DNA of 64,000 nucleotides. It comes from Balanoglossus misakiensis. Lineage: Eukaryota; Hemichordata. The stretch lies in NCBI GenBank assembly GCA_040954595.2, contig CM082587.2, positions 10,106,001 to 10,170,000 of the forward strand. The letters run 5' to 3'. Of the stretch, positions 11,463-20,398 are shown in pieces. The first letter of the stretch is position 1; each line of letters begins with the position of its first letter. Made by a program: the position numbers and the translations under genes. Under the pieces are notes generated by a model that saw only the letters and a list, made by a program, of their open reading frames with translations, was not told the DNA's origin and ran no database searches.

Positions 11463-11906
11463 ACCAGAACACTGGCAAAGCTTGTTTACTTGAATGCTGC
11501 TATACAATGTATGGATCGGAAATCAAGCAGGTTTTTCATGTAACTTTTGTTTCATAACAAAAAAAAAACTACTTTGCATTTTGTCTTTCAAGTGCAACCT
11601 CCAATGAAAAGTTACCATGAATCGGTAATGGATCATGCAAATGCCTGTTGATCTCCGACCTATTTGAAACTCAAATAACATGTGTGGACGCAAGATTTTG
11701 AAGTTGCTGATGATAAATGTTTACCCACTTATGATAATTATAAAAAAAGGAGCACCCTAACCATGGCACATGAGAATCCGTCTTAACAATTTCCTCAGGT
11801 TGCCTCAAGTAAATTTGATTCTGCAATGTCCTCTGAAATGCCCCAACCAGTCTTGGCACAAACTGCCCCCCCCCCCTCCTCAGTAATACCCATTTTGATA
11901 CACCTG
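10401..11906. other. Non-coding stretch with A32 homopolymer
   Basis: A run of 32 A residues lies at 11,429-11,460. A 65-codon open frame at 10,874-11,068 has no recognised motif. No terminal repeats or genes are supported. Confidence 0.4.
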
Positions 11907-12230
11907 TTTGTCTTTCTGTCTGTCTGTCCGTCCGTCCGTCCGTCCGTCCGTCTGTCTGTCTGTCTGTCTGTCTGTCTAAGTGAGTGAGTGAGTGAGTGAG
12001 TGTACACATGTATTTGTCCAAACTTTTGAATAGTTTACTTAGTTAGTTAGTGAGTTAGTTAATTAGTTAGTTAGTTAGTTCTTAGTTAATTAGTATAAGT
12101 TTAGTATTTAGTTAATTAGGTTTATCTAATTAGTTTAGGTAGCATAGGTTTAGTTAGCATACATTTATTTACTTAGTTTATTTACTCAGTGTATATATTT
12201 ATTTATTTTATTTATTTAGTTCAATTCAGA
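11907..12230. repeat. Compound tetranucleotide microsatellite
   Basis: The tract passes through successive 4-bp repeats: (TCTG)n and (TCCG)n to 11,978, (TGAG)n to about 12,002, (AGTT)n with interruptions to about 12,130, then TTTA-rich sequence. Each motif differs from the next by one base, as expected from point change followed by slippage. The minus-strand ORFs over it (repeating Arg-Gln-Thr-Asp) are artefacts of the repeat. Confidence 0.9.
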
Positions 12231-12332
12231 TGTGTACACTAATTATTAAAAAAATAAAAAAATATTTTTTTTAAATGTGTGGTCTTATATCTGCACTGAC
12301 TGGAGGGGTAATATGAATTTTGGCTGCCTTAA

Positions 12333-13054
12333 GGTGGCATTGCATGAAAAGTTGTGATTTTTGCCAAAATTTACTTTTTTACATAAATCGGTAGGTCTAA
12401 TACTGATCCACATCCTGGGCGGAAATGGTGCATAATCACCCAAAAATAGCACTTTTCTGAACGAGTTCACAGCTTAACAAATAGGTGTCAACAATGCAAA
12501 TGGCCGTTTTTCTCAGTTTGCGTTTTCGCTGCTCTTGACACCTTCAGAAGAATTCAGCTTCGCTCTGAGTTGGCCGAATTTGCTCAAATTTTAATAGGGG
12601 ATTGTGTATGACCCACCTAACAAAACGGATTTTTTGTTAGTCGATAATGTGTCCCTGGCGGGAATAAACTCTGGTTCAATACAACTCACCGTGAATTTGA
12701 TCAAATGTTTTTTAAAATCTAACTTTCAAACGCTGTTACTACTCAATGGAAGCAGATAACGCAAAACAAAATTATCGTTTTTTTGCATGTGTATTCTAGT
12801 TTCGAATGACATATTAAGATGCATGATGCATGGTCAACTTTTTTACCTAATTTAAACTGAATGACATAATATCAAAAAAACGGGTTTTTTAACCCCAAAA
12901 CGCCACAATTTCCGGGGATCAATAATATATGCAACTCAAACAAAAGTTCAAAAACTCAGCTTCCAGAATGTATATGGTTTATGGGGGTTTTAACGTTGTC
13001 TTTAATGAGAAATAGGCCTCTGAAAAAGTCTCGATGGTTTCATGCGATGTCACC
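12333..13054. mobile_element. Non-autonomous element with TTAA duplication
   Basis: The left end reads AGGTGGCATTGCATGAAA and the right end is its inverse with two mismatches (TTTCATGCGATGTCACCT). TTAA flanks both sides at 12,329-12,332 and 13,055-13,058. The 722-bp body has no long ORF. TTAA duplication is the signature of piggyBac and Kolobok superfamilies; the terminal bases do not decide which. Confidence 0.7.
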
Positions 13055-13249
13055 TTAAAAATATGTTTTCACTTTGCGCCAAGGGGTCAAATCACATTGC
13101 ATTCTGGGCGAAAAGTCGACAACCCACTGTAGTAAGAGATAGTATGGGGTGCCATGTGTTAACTTATTATTTAGCTAAATTATTTGTTCAAAAGTCGTTA
13201 TTTAACATATTTATATGTATGTAATTATAGATTTGCAAACCATTTAAGT

Positions 13250-13545
13250 CCTGACAATTTATTTATAAATAATTTCAAGTCGATTCAATTATATACATAA
13301 AATGTATTTTATGCTCTTTTATTTATATATAATAAATTATTTATAAACAATGTCAGTGTCAGTCTATTATATATATATCATGAGTGATGTACATAATTAT
13401 TTATATTTAATTAATTATTTATAAATAATTTTTTTTAAGTGTATTATATATATATCATGAGTGATTTATAAATAATTTAAGTGCAAGTCTATTATATATA
13501 TATCATGAGTGATTTACATTATATAATGAATTATATATAAATAAG
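13250..13545. repeat. AT-rich imperfect tandem repeats
   Basis: The motif TATATATATCATGAGTGAT recurs three times (TGAGTGAT at 13,381, 13,458 and 13,505) together with TTTATAAATAATT, spaced 77 and 47 bp. It looks like slippage-driven low-complexity DNA. Confidence 0.6.
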
Positions 13546-13651
13546 TGATTTCTAAACCATGAAAAAATGCACTCGCGCCGTTTGTCAACTTATTATTTAA
13601 CGCAAACTCATTATTTAACGCAAACTCATTATTTAAGGCCTGTTCACACAA

Positions 13652-13769
13652 CTCGATTTTGACCAGTTCAACTCCATATACGCACTCGCTATCGCTCGTG
13701 CGTATATGTCGTGAACTGGTCAAAATCTCGTGGTATACCATGGCTGGGGGTGTTTTATTGCTTAAATAA
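13652..13769. repeat. Hairpin repeat HP, copy 1
   Basis: GATTTTGACCAGTTCA at 13,655-13,670 pairs perfectly with TGAACTGGTCAAAATC at 13,712-13,727, around a GC-richer centre (ATATACGCACTCG/CGCTCGTGCGTATAT). The right flank TTATTGCTTAAATAA is shared with copy 2 at 18,977-19,118. This suggests a MITE-like hairpin family, with the left end of this copy lost. Confidence 0.6.
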
Positions 13770-14870
13770 TAAATAAACAGGTGTGGCAAAAGTAAAGTGA
13801 TGTTACAGTTCTATATGAGGTTTATGAATTACCTAGTTTGTATCCATAGTTACTGGCATTGCTGTACATGTAACAACTTTAAAAAAATGTAGGTAGTATC
13901 CCAACATGTTCTTAACAGTCTCTGAAAATTACAAGCTTTAAATGACATGTTTTCTTACTTTCCTAATTTCTTACCTATGACACCCTGTTTTCTACAGTGT
14001 AAAGCCTATGGGGCACAAACATTTTGTTTCATAATTATATTTTTATAACTTCTTGTCTACATTTCTTAGATATTAAGGTACCCCAGAATAGAGAATTTAA
14101 ATGTCTATCATTCCTGGAAAAATCAGCTCTTAAGCTCCTTTATTTTAAATTTTAGGATAGGGTCTCTAATGTCCAAGTGTCCAAAAAAAGTATTCTTTTG
14201 TTTTTATACATGTTAAGTCTATGGGCATTATTTCAGTCTATTTTGCAACAACATTTGGAATACTTAATGGCGTCCAATCTCAAAAGTGTAAATTTTTTTA
14301 TATTCTAGAACATCTCATGATGGTTTCTGGAAAGTTTCATCTCTGAAATGCTTAAAATAAAAAAATAATCTTAAAAAAGCAAAGTGTATATTAAAAAAAA
14401 GCTAATTTACAGCTAATTTACAGAAGTTTGCTTTTTGGTCAAAAAAGTGCTTTTATGTTAAAATATTTAATTGTAACTTTTGTCAAGAGTTTATAGATAG
14501 ACACTCTACTTGTGTACCAAATTTCGAGGTCAAAGGTCAAAGGATAATGAAATCCGACATAGGTAAACCAACAACTATAAGCAATGGCGAAGTTGACCTT
14601 GACCTTCGAATTTCAAATTTTTTTCACCACACCACATTAAAACAACTTATTATCAATCTATCCTGTAATTTTCAGTGGTTTCCAACTATATTAAGGGGGT
14701 GACACCGCGTACCCTAAAAAGTATGTTTTTTTCAATAGGTTTTTCCGCAATAACTTTTCAAGGTCAAGTTCAAAGTTGGTCAAATTTTAGTATGTTATAG
14801 AACTCGCCGAGACCTTTCTGAAAATATATAGTTTGTTATGGTTTATGTAAAATGTAAAAGTTTCACCAAA
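13770..14870. other. No gene seen
   Basis: AT-rich, without a convincing ORF on either strand. TTAAGGTACCCC near 14,072 and TTAAGGGGGTGACACC near 14,694 look like ends of TTAA-type elements, but no partner end was matched. Confidence 0.35.
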
Positions 14871-14871
14871 G

Positions 14872-15105
14872 GGACAGTGTAGGTTTGAAACCTACACCGT
14901 ACGCTCGCATTTTCTAGCAAAGGGCAGTGTAGGTTTGAAACCTACACCGTACGCGCGCATTTTGTAGCAAAGGGCAGTGTAGGTTTGAAACCTACACCGT
15001 ACGCGCGCATTTTGTAGCAAAGGGACAGTGTAGGTTTGAAACCTACACCGTACACGCGCATTTTGTAGCAAAGGGACAGTGTAGGTTTGAAACCTACACA
15101 GTGTG
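14872..15105. repeat. Five tandem copies of a 50-51 bp palindrome unit
   Basis: CAGTGTAGG occurs at 14,875, 14,925, 14,975, 15,026 and 15,077. Each unit contains a palindrome, GTGTAGGTTT-G-AAACCTACAC (10-bp arms, 1-nt centre), followed by CGTACGCGCGCATTTTGTAG. The spacers are nearly identical, unlike a CRISPR array. Minus-strand translation gives a repetitive RCRFQTYTVPLLQNARV peptide that is probably incidental. Confidence 0.85.
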
Positions 15106-15370
15106 TCGATTTCGGCCACGGTAAACGTTAGACCCAATGCCAGGCTTATGTGAAGAATAAAGCATAAGTTCTGTTTTATTATTACTAAGAGAAAATTAAC
15201 GCTATACTATAGTATAGTTGGCAAGAGAGCATAGTTGGCAAGAGAGCATAGTTGGCACACGCTTCTGCCATCTATACTCACGTAACATACTGTATTAGAA
15301 TATCATTTGCATATCAAACGAAGAATATGCATATGCATGTATGCAAATGAGCAAGGAGTATAGATGGCAG
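15106..15370. other. Short stretch between palindrome array and transposon nest
   Basis: Contains a partial triplication of AGCATAGTTGGCA (about 15,215-15,260) and an octamer-like ATATGCATATGCATG. No gene is seen. Its last nine bases (AGATGGCAG, 15,362-15,370) are the left target duplication of the next element. Confidence 0.4.
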
Positions 15371-16309
15371 TAGTCTCGGTTACCCAGAGCCCTCTGCTTC
15401 TTCCGTTAGGCATTCCAGAAAGAGGGTCTGGGGAAACCAGGGGTGCGTTCGACGTACGAAGCGTTCGGTAACGTTCGGAAACGTTTTCATGTCGAACGAT
15501 CTTTTGTCATTGTTTTTCGCGAACGTTTTGTAACAATGGAAGGCGTAAGACGGAGGTGACTCGCGGCGAACAACTCATTAATTCAAAATGGCGGACATGT
15601 AAGCCGAAGTACGACTCGCAGGGCATATTTTCGAAGAAGTTGCAGAATATTTGTCGTTTTAGGTAGTGATAGTTTTACCAAGCGGAAGCTTGTATTTTTT
15701 CTCAATCAATAAACCAATTCACATGGATTGTGCCGCTACTGTCTTGTGTAAAACGGTTTAAAAGTGGTATGCACTTCCGGAATCATGTCCTTGTATGCGC
15801 ACCGGGACGTTCTTGCTGACGGCCGCTGTCTCTGAAAAGCCAAAGGTCATTGACGGCGCCCTCTTGTGAGAGGCAAGCTTATCGTTCGACGAAGTACAAA
15901 AGCGCCCTGCGCAAGCATTCACAAAACGCTTTGTGCGTCGAACGCACCCCAGGTAGACAAATCGCCAGGCGGAATCGGGACAGCTGCGATGCATGACGGG
16001 AGATTATTATTCCAAAATGGCGACGTCCTGCGCGCGAACCTCACGGCCGACATGTATGACATACGATAAAGAAAACATGCTGAGAAGTGCTAGACCTGCT
16101 AAAACTGTATACAAATTGAAAAGAGAGAGAGAAGTTTGGTAAATAGTTTTCTAATATCGTCATATCATAATATCGTATCGAATATTAATCTCCCGTCATG
16201 CATCGCAGCTGTCCCGATTCCGCCTGGCGATTTGTCTACCGGGTTTCCCCAGACCCTCTTTCTGGAGTGCCCAACGGAAGAAGCAGAGGGCTCTGGGTAA
16301 CCGAGACTA
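15371..16309. mobile_element. MULE-like non-autonomous element D1 (carries nested A1)
   Basis: The element begins TAGTCTCGGTTACCCAGAG and ends with the inverse (CTCTGGGTAACCGAGACTA). Its terminal inverted repeats are about 120 bp, reaching GATGCATGACGGGAG. AGATGGCAG flanks it on both sides (15,362-15,370 and 16,310-16,318), a 9-bp duplication as made by Mutator-type transposases. The left TIR is split by element A1. The centre (about 15,995-16,190) has no ORF. A second, shorter copy, D2, lies at 18,299-18,622 in opposite orientation. Confidence 0.85.
15442..15948. mobile_element. Non-autonomous element A1 nested in D1
   Basis: 507 bp with terminal inverted repeats GGTGCGTTCGACG and CGTCGAACGCACC. 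CCAGG flanks both ends (15,437-15,441 and 15,949-15,953). The right TIR of D1 supplies the empty site (CCCGG at the matching place), which confirms insertion. The superfamily is not certain. Two relatives (B, 16,344-17,669 and C, 17,672-18,138) follow. The interior carries a segment equal to the TIR of element F (22,854). Confidence 0.8.
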
Positions 16310-16343
16310 AGATGGCAGCAGAGTATAGATGGCAGAACACCGG

Positions 16344-17669
16344 GGTGCGTTCGACGTACGAAGCGTTCGGGAACGTTCGGAAACGTTTTCATGTCGAACG
16401 ATCTTTTGTCTTTGTTTTTCGCGAACGTTTTGTAACAATGGAAGGCGTAAGGCTGCATTCACAAACACCTCTGGAGGGGGGGGGGCAGGAGAATTGAGGG
16501 GGGGATTTGAAAAAATTGAGGGTATGTAAGGGGGGGGATTTGAAATAATTTAGGGACTGAAAGGGGGGGACTTGAAAACTTTAACGACTAAATATTTATT
16601 TTGAGTCCACAAAAATGCAGTTTCGCACCCTTTAATTTACAAAATTTTCTAATGTGGGAGGGGGACACCCCCTCCCACACCCACCCCCTCCATTCATCAA
16701 CACCTTTCAATCATTGACTGGTTAATCGAGTGTCCCAGGTCAGGGGACTTGCCCCACCCCATGATAACTTTGAGCGGCGACGGTTAAATTTGTCCTCCCC
16801 AACATACCGGTAGTTGAGTTAATTTGCTTTTGCCGGGTTCATTAAAATGCAGCTTTGAGCTCTGTATTTTAGAAAATTTTCTTACGTGGGAGGGGGACAC
16901 GTGTCCCCCTCCCAAACCCACCCCCTTCAATTCTCGGTGTACAATGTCTCCCAACACAGAATACAAATATATGTACTTAAAAAATAAAAACAATAAAAAC
17001 AATGTTCAGTTTTAATACCCACTGATGAGGGGAAACATCAGTTTCAAATTCTTTTCATGGGAGCGCTGTTTTTCTTTTTACAAGATAGATAGGTGATGGT
17101 TTTGCTCTGTGAAAGAAAATGGGGGGGGATTTCAAAATTTTGGCAGTTCGGAAGGGGGGATTTGAAAATATTGGCAGTTCGGAAGGGGGGCATGTGAAAA
17201 TTAGCGGTAAAAAAAATTGAATTCTCCCGCCCCCCCCCCCCTCCAGAGGTGTTTGTGAATGCAGCCTAAGACGGAGGTGACTCGCGGCGAACGTCTCATT
17301 AATTCAAAATGGCGGACATGTAAGCCGAAGTACGACTCGCAGGGCATATTTTCAAAGAAGTAGCAGAATATTTGTCGATTTAGGTAGTGATAGTTTTACC
17401 AAGCGAAAGCTTTTATTTTTTCTCAATCAATAAACCAATTTACATGGATTGTGCCGCTACTGTCTTGTGTAAAACGATTTAAAAGGGGTGTGCACTTCCG
17501 GAATCATGTCCTTGTATGCGCACCGGGACGTTCTTGCTGACGGCCGCTGTCTCTGAAAAGCCAAAGGTCATTGACAGCGCCCTCTTGTGAGAGGCAAGCT
17601 TATCGTTCGACGAAGTACAAAAGCGCCCAGCGCAAGCATTCACAAAACGCTTTGTGCGTCGAACGCACC
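16344..17669. mobile_element. A-family element B, interrupted by Harbinger-like H1
   Basis: It has the same ends as A1 (GGTGCGTTCGACG...CGTCGAACGCACC) and the same body apart from an 819-bp insertion (H1 plus TAA) in its left part. Without the insertion it is about 507 bp. Its right end abuts C directly, so no target duplication can be read. Confidence 0.8.
16451..17266. mobile_element. PIF/Harbinger-like non-autonomous element H1
   Basis: The ends are GGCTGCATTCACAAACACC and the exact inverse GGTGTTTGTGAATGCAGCC. TAA is duplicated (16,448-16,450 and 17,267-17,269), matching the TWA preference of PIF/Harbinger. G runs follow the left TIR and C runs precede the right. Inside are two copies of a module with the palindrome GGGAGGGGGACAC...CTCCC next to TAGAAAATTTTCT; H2 has the same module. 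No transposase is encoded. Confidence 0.8.
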
Positions 17670-17671
17670 CC

Positions 17672-18138
17672 GGGCGCTTTTGTACTTCGTCGAACGATAA
17701 GCTTGCCTCTCAAGAGGGCGCCGTCAATGACCTTTGGCTTTACAGAGGCGGCCGTCAGCAAGAACGTCCTGGTGCGCATACAAGGACATGATTCCGGAAG
17801 TGCATACCGCTTTTAAACCATTTTACACAAGACAGTAGCGGCACAATCCATGTGAATTGGTTTATTGATTGAGAATAAATACAAGCTTTCGCTTGGTAAA
17901 ACTATCACTACATGTACCTAAATCGACAAATATTCTGCAACTTCTTCGAAAATATGCCCTGCGAGTCGTACTTCGGCTTACATGTCCGCCATTTTGAATA
18001 AATGAGTTGTTCGCCGCGAGTCACCTCCGTCTTACGCCTTCCATTGTTACAAAACGTTCGCGAAAAACAATGACAAAAGATCATTCGACATGAAAACGTT
18101 TCCGAACGTTACCGAACGCTTCGTACGTCGAACGCACC
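17672..18138. mobile_element. A-family element C, inverted, 5' truncated
   Basis: Reverse-complement copy of A1: it runs from GGGCGCTTTTGTACTTCGTC (about 40 bp inside the expected end) to the intact end CGTCGAACGCACC at 18,138. It forms an inverted pair with B, so B and C could fold into a long hairpin. Confidence 0.8.
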
Positions 18139-18147
18139 CTTGTTTTA

Positions 18148-18297
18148 CCATAGACCACTTCGCGGATAGCATAACACAGGGTGTTGTGGGACAGTTTGCG
18201 TTCTGAGCGCGTGCGTTAGCCATGTACTAGACGCTACGTTGAACGCAAATTATACCATCATGCATTGCAGATACCCTATCCGCGAATAGGTCTATGG
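18148..18297. mobile_element. 150-bp hairpin MITE E
   Basis: CCATAGACC-ac-TTCGCGGATAG at the left is matched by CTATCCGCGAA-ta-GGTCTATGG at the right. The interior is CpG-rich and non-coding. GTTTTA immediately left (18,142-18,147) and TAAAAC to the right of D2 (18,642-18,647) extend the inverted ends, so D2 landed inside the right end of a larger inverted-repeat element. Confidence 0.65.
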
Positions 18298-18298
18298 C

Positions 18299-18622
18299 TA
18301 GTCTCGGTTACCCAGACCCGCTTGCTTCTTCCGTTGGGCACTCCAGAAAGAGAGTCTGTGGAAACCCGGTAGACAAATCGCCGGGCCGACTCGGGACGGA
18401 TGCGATGCATGACGGGAGCTTAATATTCGATACGATATTATGATATGACGATATTAGAAAACTATTTACCAAACTTCTCTCTCTCTTTTCAATTTGTAGA
18501 CAGTTTTAGCAGGTCTAGCACTTCTCAGCATGTTTTCTTTATCGTATGTCATGTCATACATGTCGGCCGTGAGGTTCGCACGCAGGACGTCGCCATTTTG
18601 TAATATTAAGCTCCCGAGACTA
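18299..18622. mobile_element. MULE-like non-autonomous element D2
   Basis: 324 bp, from TAGTCTCGGTTACCCAGAC to CCGAGACTA, with the exact 9-bp duplication GTCTATGGC on both sides (18,290-18,298 and 18,623-18,631). It is in the opposite orientation to D1, and its right TIR has lost about 100 bp (CTCCCG joined directly to AGACTA). The 9-bp duplication shows it moved with a cut TIR or was shortened after insertion. Confidence 0.85.
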
Positions 18623-18634
18623 GTCTATGGCTAG

Positions 18635-18974
18635 CAGTGGTAAAACGGGCCCCTGAACTAGCATACGGCAGCAAAATGTGCGGTTAAACCACAGTCGCGC
18701 GTGTTTAAACTAAATAAATAAAACAAAAATAATGTTGAATTAACGGACGTTTTATTTTGGAACTGCTCTGTGGATATATTTGTCGCTTTGCCACGAGCGA
18801 TGCCCGTCTTGTCACTTTTGGTCGTCTGCTTCATGTTTAATGCTCGATCCCGGCCGCTCGTGTTTACATTCATCGTCGCCATGTTGGTTCACGATCGTAA
18901 TTTCTCTTTCTGACGCCGTTAAGAAAATGACACTGATATGCCACAAAAACAGTTGTTGGTATAATATAATAGCA
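18635..18974. other. No gene seen
   Basis: Remainder of the element interrupted by D2, then unique sequence with short ORFs on both strands that lack recognisable domains. Confidence 0.35.
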
Positions 18975-18976
18975 TT

Positions 18977-19118
18977 AACCCCCGCCTCAGTCGGGTATAC
19001 ACTCGATTTTGGTACAATTCGCTCCATTTAGCACTCGCCTGACGGCTCGTGCTATATGTCTCGAATTGTACTCAGATCTCGTGTATACCCGCCTGCGGCG
19101 GGGGTTATTGCTTAAATA
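18977..19118. repeat. Hairpin repeat HP, copy 2
   Basis: The arms AACCCCCGCC...GGGTATACACTCGAT and ATCTCGTGTATACCC...GGCGGGGGTT face each other, with inner pairing TACAATTCG/CGAATTGTA. The central CTCGTGCTATATGTC and the right flank TTATTGCTTAAATAA match copy 1 at 13,652-13,769. Confidence 0.65.
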
Positions 19119-19674
19119 AATTACATATTCACGTATCACGCGTTGTCGAGTTATATCCCAACACTGTCCCTCGCACGCGTCCTCTAACTTTTCTTACAAC
19201 AATGATGCATGTGAAATGTTGCAATGTTGTTGCCACGGTTTCTGGCTGTCACTTCTCATTATTATGTCTGGCTATGCTTGAGAAAATCTCGGGAAAACAT
19301 TTGAGTGTGGTTAGGAGGAAACCGAGTCAGCATCTCGTCATGCCTCACTACTATTTAAAAAAAACTACAACAAAAAAACAGGTTAGGACAAAATTCGATT
19401 CAGCATTTCTTCAGAAAAGTCAATAATTCCGCCGATGGTGCTGAGCCAACACCGCTATCAACGCAGCAGCACTGCAGCGAGCGATGTTCAACGTGCACCG
19501 CCTACATGCGATTCCCCAGCGAGCTCCCCAAATGATGTTAATGTACGTAGTCACCGATGGTTCATATTCTCACGAAAACCCTACAACATCGTCGTCTTTG
19601 TGTGAAAGCGAACGTGGCGCCGTAGGATGTGGTCCTTTGGAGGCTGGCATCAGCGATGCAGTTGCAACTCCGAC
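19119..19674. other. Unassigned stretch
   Basis: A plus-strand open frame at 19,484-19,696 (70 codons) is relatively GC-balanced but has no recognised motif and runs into a transposon end. A coding origin cannot be supported. Confidence 0.35.
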
Positions 19675-19855
19675 CACGGGCGTCATGGAACAATAAAGTG
19701 CATGGATAACTTAGCATAGGCCTAAACGAACACACAATAAAATATTTTGTGTTTTTTTGGTGTGAACTACACTCACGAACGGCTACAGCTGGACTTGCAA
19801 AATATGCGAGCTAGCGAACGCACTAGCCGCGCGGAACGCGGAAGTGATGGCGCAA
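19675..19855. mobile_element. Truncated G-family element
   Basis: It starts with the G terminus CACGGGCGTCATGGAACAAT and follows the G body in inverse order (cgaacacacaataa..., tttggtgtgaac, gcggaacgcggaagtg) before diverging near 19,853. The opposite terminus is missing. The complete G copy is at 22,842-23,614. Confidence 0.7.
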
Positions 19856-19940
19856 TCTACAATGCACGCGCACGGCCCAGCGCGCGGCAGACGATCGTAC
19901 GAGTCTGTTGCTAGCCAAGACAGACGCGCCCGTATACACT

Positions 19941-20066
19941 ATGCAAAGTTTATCAGAATTTGTGGATAGTCTCGCTGCTCGACATCGCGAACTCATAAAA
20001 CTTGTGTGCTACAATGATGAACAGGACATTTCCGAGGACAGTGTTGGAGATAAGAATGGACAGTAA
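19941..20066 (+). CDS. Possible 41-aa small protein
   Basis: An ATG at 19,941 opens a 41-codon frame (MQSLSEFVDSLAARHREL...ISEDSVGDKNGQ) ending in TAA. It follows a CpG-rich block (about 19,800-19,930), and AATAAA lies just after the stop. The peptide is predicted helical and charged, without a known domain. It could be a real small ORF, a first exon, or chance; confidence is low. Confidence 0.25.
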   Translation: MQSLSEFVDSLAARHRELIKLVCYNDEQDISEDSVGDKNGQ

Positions 20067-20398
20067 ACAAATAAAATAAGAACACTGGCTATGTACTGTT
20101 GACTTGAACAGTTGATCATTGAATTTGATGAAAGAAAATTAACTTTAATCCATTTTCATGAATCAAAAGATAGGGCTACCGGACCATGGTATTTATGTTG
20201 GTTGTCATTTCAATATTCGAGTGTGTTAACTTAATATGCATTATGATGTGGAAAATACACATGTATGTTATAATGGATGTAGTAATTCAGTCTTTGCTTT
20301 TAAGCCGGCAGTGGGGGGGGGGGGGGGGGGGCGGGGGGCGGTGTACATGGTCAACATGTTACCTGGGTTCCCCGGCCATTTACCTATGTTCCCCGACC
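20067..20398. other. Intergenic stretch with G homopolymer
   Basis: A near-pure G run lies at about 20,311-20,339. To its right, the repeated phrase ACCTGGGTTCCCCGGCC/ACCTATGTTCCCCGACC occurs twice in tandem. No gene. Confidence 0.4.

Noticed and set aside
11671-12021. Arg/Gln/Thr/Asp-repeat protein on the minus strand
   Set aside because: It is the translation of the TCTG/TCCG microsatellite.
14872-15105. CRISPR-like array of palindromic repeats with spacers
   Set aside because: Spacers between the palindromes are nearly identical, there are no cas genes and the genome is animal.
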